The translations under genes and the position numbers were made by a program. A DNA stretch of 64,000 bases, taken from contig NC_082689.1 in assembly GCF_949987515.2 (NCBI RefSeq), positions 105,438,957 through 105,502,956 of the forward strand. The letters run 5' to 3'. The stretch's first letter is position 1. The number at the start of each line of letters is the position of its first letter. Positions 61,290 to 64,000 of this stretch are shown in pieces. This DNA comes from Delphinus delphis (lineage: Eukaryota; Chordata; Mammalia; Artiodactyla; Delphinidae). Under the pieces are notes generated by a model, which did not search any database, had not been told where the DNA came from, and worked only from the letters and a program-made list of their open reading frames with translations.

Positions 61290-62185
61290 TTGGCATATAT
61301 GGTCAATTAATTTATGACAAAGGAGCCAAGAATGTACATTGGAGAAATGATAGTCTATTCAATATATGGTGTTGAGAAAACTGCAAAGCCACATGTGAAA
61401 GAATGAGACTGCACCCATATTTATACCATACATAAAAATCAACTCAAAATCAATTAAAGACTTAAAGTTTATACCTGAAACCATAAAATTTATACAAGAA
61501 GAAGTAGAGATTAAGTTTCTTGACATTGTTCTTGGCAATGATATTTTGGATTTTACACCAAAAGCCAAGGCAACAAAAGCAAAAATAATAAGCATGACTA
61601 TATTAAACTAAAAAGGTGCTTCATCAGCAAGTTGAAAATGCATTTTATGGGATGGGAGAAAATATTTGAAATCATTTATCTAATAAGGGATTAGTATTCA
61701 AAATATATAAATAACTCACACAAGTCAATAGCAAAAAATAAATAAACAAACAGTACAATTTAAAATGGGCCAAACATTTAAACAGACATTATTCTAAAGA
61801 AGACACACAAATGGCCAACAGGTACATGAAGAGGTGCCCAACATCACTAATCATCAGGGAAATGCAAATCAAAACAACAATGAGGTATGTTGTCACACGT
61901 TAGAACCGCTGTCATCGAAAGACAAGGAATAACAAGTATTGAAGAGGGTGTGGAGATACAAAAACCCTGTGCACTGTTGTTGGGGATATAAATTGGTGCA
62001 CCCACTATATAAAAGAGTATGGAGGCTTCTCAATAATTTAAAATAGAACTACCATATAATACAGCAATCCCACTTACAATTTATTATATTTTTATCTGAA
62101 GGAGATAAAAACAGGATATGGAAGAGATATCATCAACCTACATGTCCATCAATAGATGAATGGGTAAAGAAGACATGGTGTAGAT
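61290..62185 (+). mobile_element. Old L1 ORF2 C-terminal segment
   Basis: Plus-strand L1 downstream of the RT: 'tatgacaaaggagccaagaa' (about 61313), 'gaagacacacaaatggccaa' (about 61799), 'atcagggaaatgcaaatcaa' (about 61853), 'ccatcaatagatgaatgggt' (about 62147). It ends at the GATA repeat. Frames are broken. Confidence 0.8.
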
Positions 62186-62226
62186 AGATAGATACATAGC
62201 TCGCTAGATAGATATAGATATAGATT
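62181..62226. repeat. (GATA)n imperfect microsatellite
   Basis: TAGATAGATAGATA-type run with interruptions, at the junction of two L1 pieces. Confidence 0.9.
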
Positions 62227-63598
62227 GTACACTAAAAATTAGACAACCTAGAGGAAATAGATAAATTCTTAGAAACATACAACCTACCAGGACCAAATCA
62301 TGAAGAATAAAAAAATCTTTAAAGATTAATTACTACTAAGGAAATTGAATCAGTAATCAAAAGCCTCCCAATTTTCCTCCTAAAGGAAGTCCAGGACCAG
62401 AAGGCATCACTGGTGAATTCCACCAAACATTTAAAGAGGAACTAGTATCAATACCAATTCTTCTCATACTCTTCCAACAAAGAGAAGAAATTCTTCCAAA
62501 CTCATTTTACAAGGCCAGCATTACCATGATACCAAAACCAGACAAGACATCATAAGAAAAGAAAATTACAGGTGAATATCCCTGATGTACAAAGATGTAA
62601 CAATCCTCAAAACATATTTGCAAACTAAATTCAATAATACAGTTAACAGATGATACATCTTGATCAAGTGAGATTTATTCTAGGGAATGCAAGGAAGTTT
62701 CAACATCCACAAATCAAGCAATGTGATACAGCTATAACCAAAAGAAGGATAAAAATAATATGATCATCTCAATAGATACAGAAAAAGCATTTGACATCCT
62801 TTTCATGATAAACACGCTCAACAAATTAGGTACAGAAGAAACGTTCTGCAACTAATAAAGGTCATATGTGACAAACCCATAGCTAACATTATACTCAACA
62901 GCGAAAACCTGAAAGTATTTCCTCTAAGATTAGGAACAAGACAAGGGTGCTCACTCTCACCAATTGTATTCAACACAGTACTGGAAGCCTTAGCCAGAGA
63001 AATTAGGCAAAAAAAATAAATAAAAGACATCCCAATCAGAAAGAAAGAAGTAATACTATCTTTATTTGCAGATGCCACAACACTATATATAGAAAACATG
63101 AAAGACTCCACCAAAAAACTGTTAGAACAAATCAATGAATTGAGTAAAGTTTCAGGATACAAAGTCAATATACAAAAATCTGTTGTATTTCTATCACCTA
63201 ACAACAAACTATCAGAAAGAGAAATTAAGAAAATAATTCCATTTATAATTGCATCAGAAAGAATAAAAGACCTACGAATAGGTTTAACCTAGGGGAAAGA
63301 CCTACCACTGAAAACCATAAGACATTGATGAACAAAACTGAAGGAGACACAAGTAAATGGAAAGATATTCTGTGTTCATATATTTGAAGAATTAATGTTG
63401 TTAAAATGTCCATACTACCCTAAGCAATGTACAAATGCGGTGCAATCCCAATCAAAATTTTAATGGCATTTTTCACAGAAATAGAACAATTACTCTTAAA
63501 TCTGTTTGTAACCACAAAATACCCTGAATAACCAAAGCAATCTTGAGAAAGAAGAGCAAAGCTGGAGGCATTACTCTTCCTGATTTCAAACTGCAATT
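62227..63598 (+). mobile_element. Old L1 ORF2 segment containing the RT core
   Basis: Plus-strand L1 from the pre-RT linker ('agacaacctagaggaaatag') through the RT: 'ataccaaaaccagacaagac' (about 62530), 'acaagggtgctcactctcac' (about 62942, RT QGCPLSP-like). It ends abruptly near 'ttcaaactgcaa' (63598). The catalytic region at about 63060-63100 reads LSLFADATTLYIEN, where L1 normally has FADD. Stop codons and frameshifts occur throughout; the longest remnant frames are 64 codons (63098-63292) and an antisense one of 129. Confidence 0.82.
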
Positions 63599-64000
63599 TT
63601 TAAAGTAATTCTAATATTTGACCTACTTGTAATTTGTAGGCTTCCAAATCCTCTGATTAAAATGGTTATTGTTTCTTCTATGAGATGCAAACATGAAAAA
63701 ATATATGGAAAGCACATAATAACATACTTGTGTAGAAGATTAAATAAATGTTAGTTTATTCATTTTTTCTTCACATATTACTGTATAAAATATGCACCCA
63801 AAACTGAATGATACATCTTTAATCACCTTATAAAGTATATGTCTTTCTGACATAGTTTCAGCTTTACAAAAATGTTATTTTAAATAATGAATTCAAGCAG
63901 TTGGTGATTTAATAGGGTTTCTAAAAGAATTTAATGAAAGAGTTTAAAACATTAACATGGATATTGGAAATCTGCTTTTCCAAGTTAGGATTTTGTCAAT
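63599..64000. other. Unassigned AT-rich sequence
   Basis: No feature recognised. Confidence 0.4.

Noticed and set aside
62818..63207. 129-codon minus-strand frame
   Set aside because: Antisense to L1 RT sequence. L1 antisense commonly leaves such open stretches because the sense strand is A-rich.
1..64000. A previously undescribed gene system or operon
   Set aside because: No coding capacity beyond transposon relics was found on either strand, and the content is what is expected of a cetacean intergenic or intronic region.

Overview
This window is non-coding mammalian DNA, almost certainly from a cetacean. The clue is a tRNA-derived SINE of the cetacean CHR type, about 205 bp with a GC-rich body. 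It recurs about ten times at low divergence: a head reading ggcttccctggtggcgcag, a body ending near gcccgcgtaccgc, then poly(A). Older and longer CHR-2-like relatives occur at 1994, 7679, 12149 and 19548, along with L1 3' ends of the type found in whales. I name families from memory of their consensus sequences; no database search was possible.

I found no protein-coding gene, rRNA, tRNA gene, CRISPR array or bacterial-type feature. The longer open frames are pieces of L1 ORF2, readings through the GC-rich SINE body, or chance frames in AT-rich DNA. The window is best read as a gene desert or the inside of a large intron. Exons cannot be excluded without transcript data.

Layout. 1-4.9 kb: old L1 relics with two SINEs. 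5-7.2 kb: AT-rich DNA with two young SINEs. 7.2-10.2 kb: an old minus-strand L1 split by a CHR-2 SINE. 10.2-13.3 kb: mostly unassigned, with a short tandem duplication broken by a SINE. 13.3-21.8 kb: two old plus-strand L1s end to end, the first carrying a younger twin-primed (5'-inverted) L1 with clear target-site duplications. 22.1-22.5 kb: a second, small twin-primed L1. 23.7-28.1 kb: an old L1/HAL1-like relic interrupted by a SINE and a reversed L1 5' UTR. 28-43 kb: largely unassigned single-copy DNA with a Tigger-type DNA transposon (30.4 kb), two L1 3' ends tail to tail (32.2-33.4 kb), MIR and L2 relics and young SINEs. 43-53.5 kb: mostly unassigned, with L2 and MIR relics. 53.5-56 kb: old L1 DNA with stacked insertions at one target site and an L1 5' UTR made of degenerate repeated units. 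56-61 kb: AT-rich DNA, microsatellites and a SINE. 61-63.6 kb: two L1 ORF2 pieces in permuted order.

The sequence work here is done by retrotransposons. L1-type reverse transcription made the L1 copies and mobilised the SINEs, and most young copies still carry matching 9-20 bp target-site duplications. Both L1 reverse-transcriptase cores I could read have damaged catalytic motifs, so nothing here looks autonomous now. I found no new biological system. The most interesting items are mechanistic records of insertion events.
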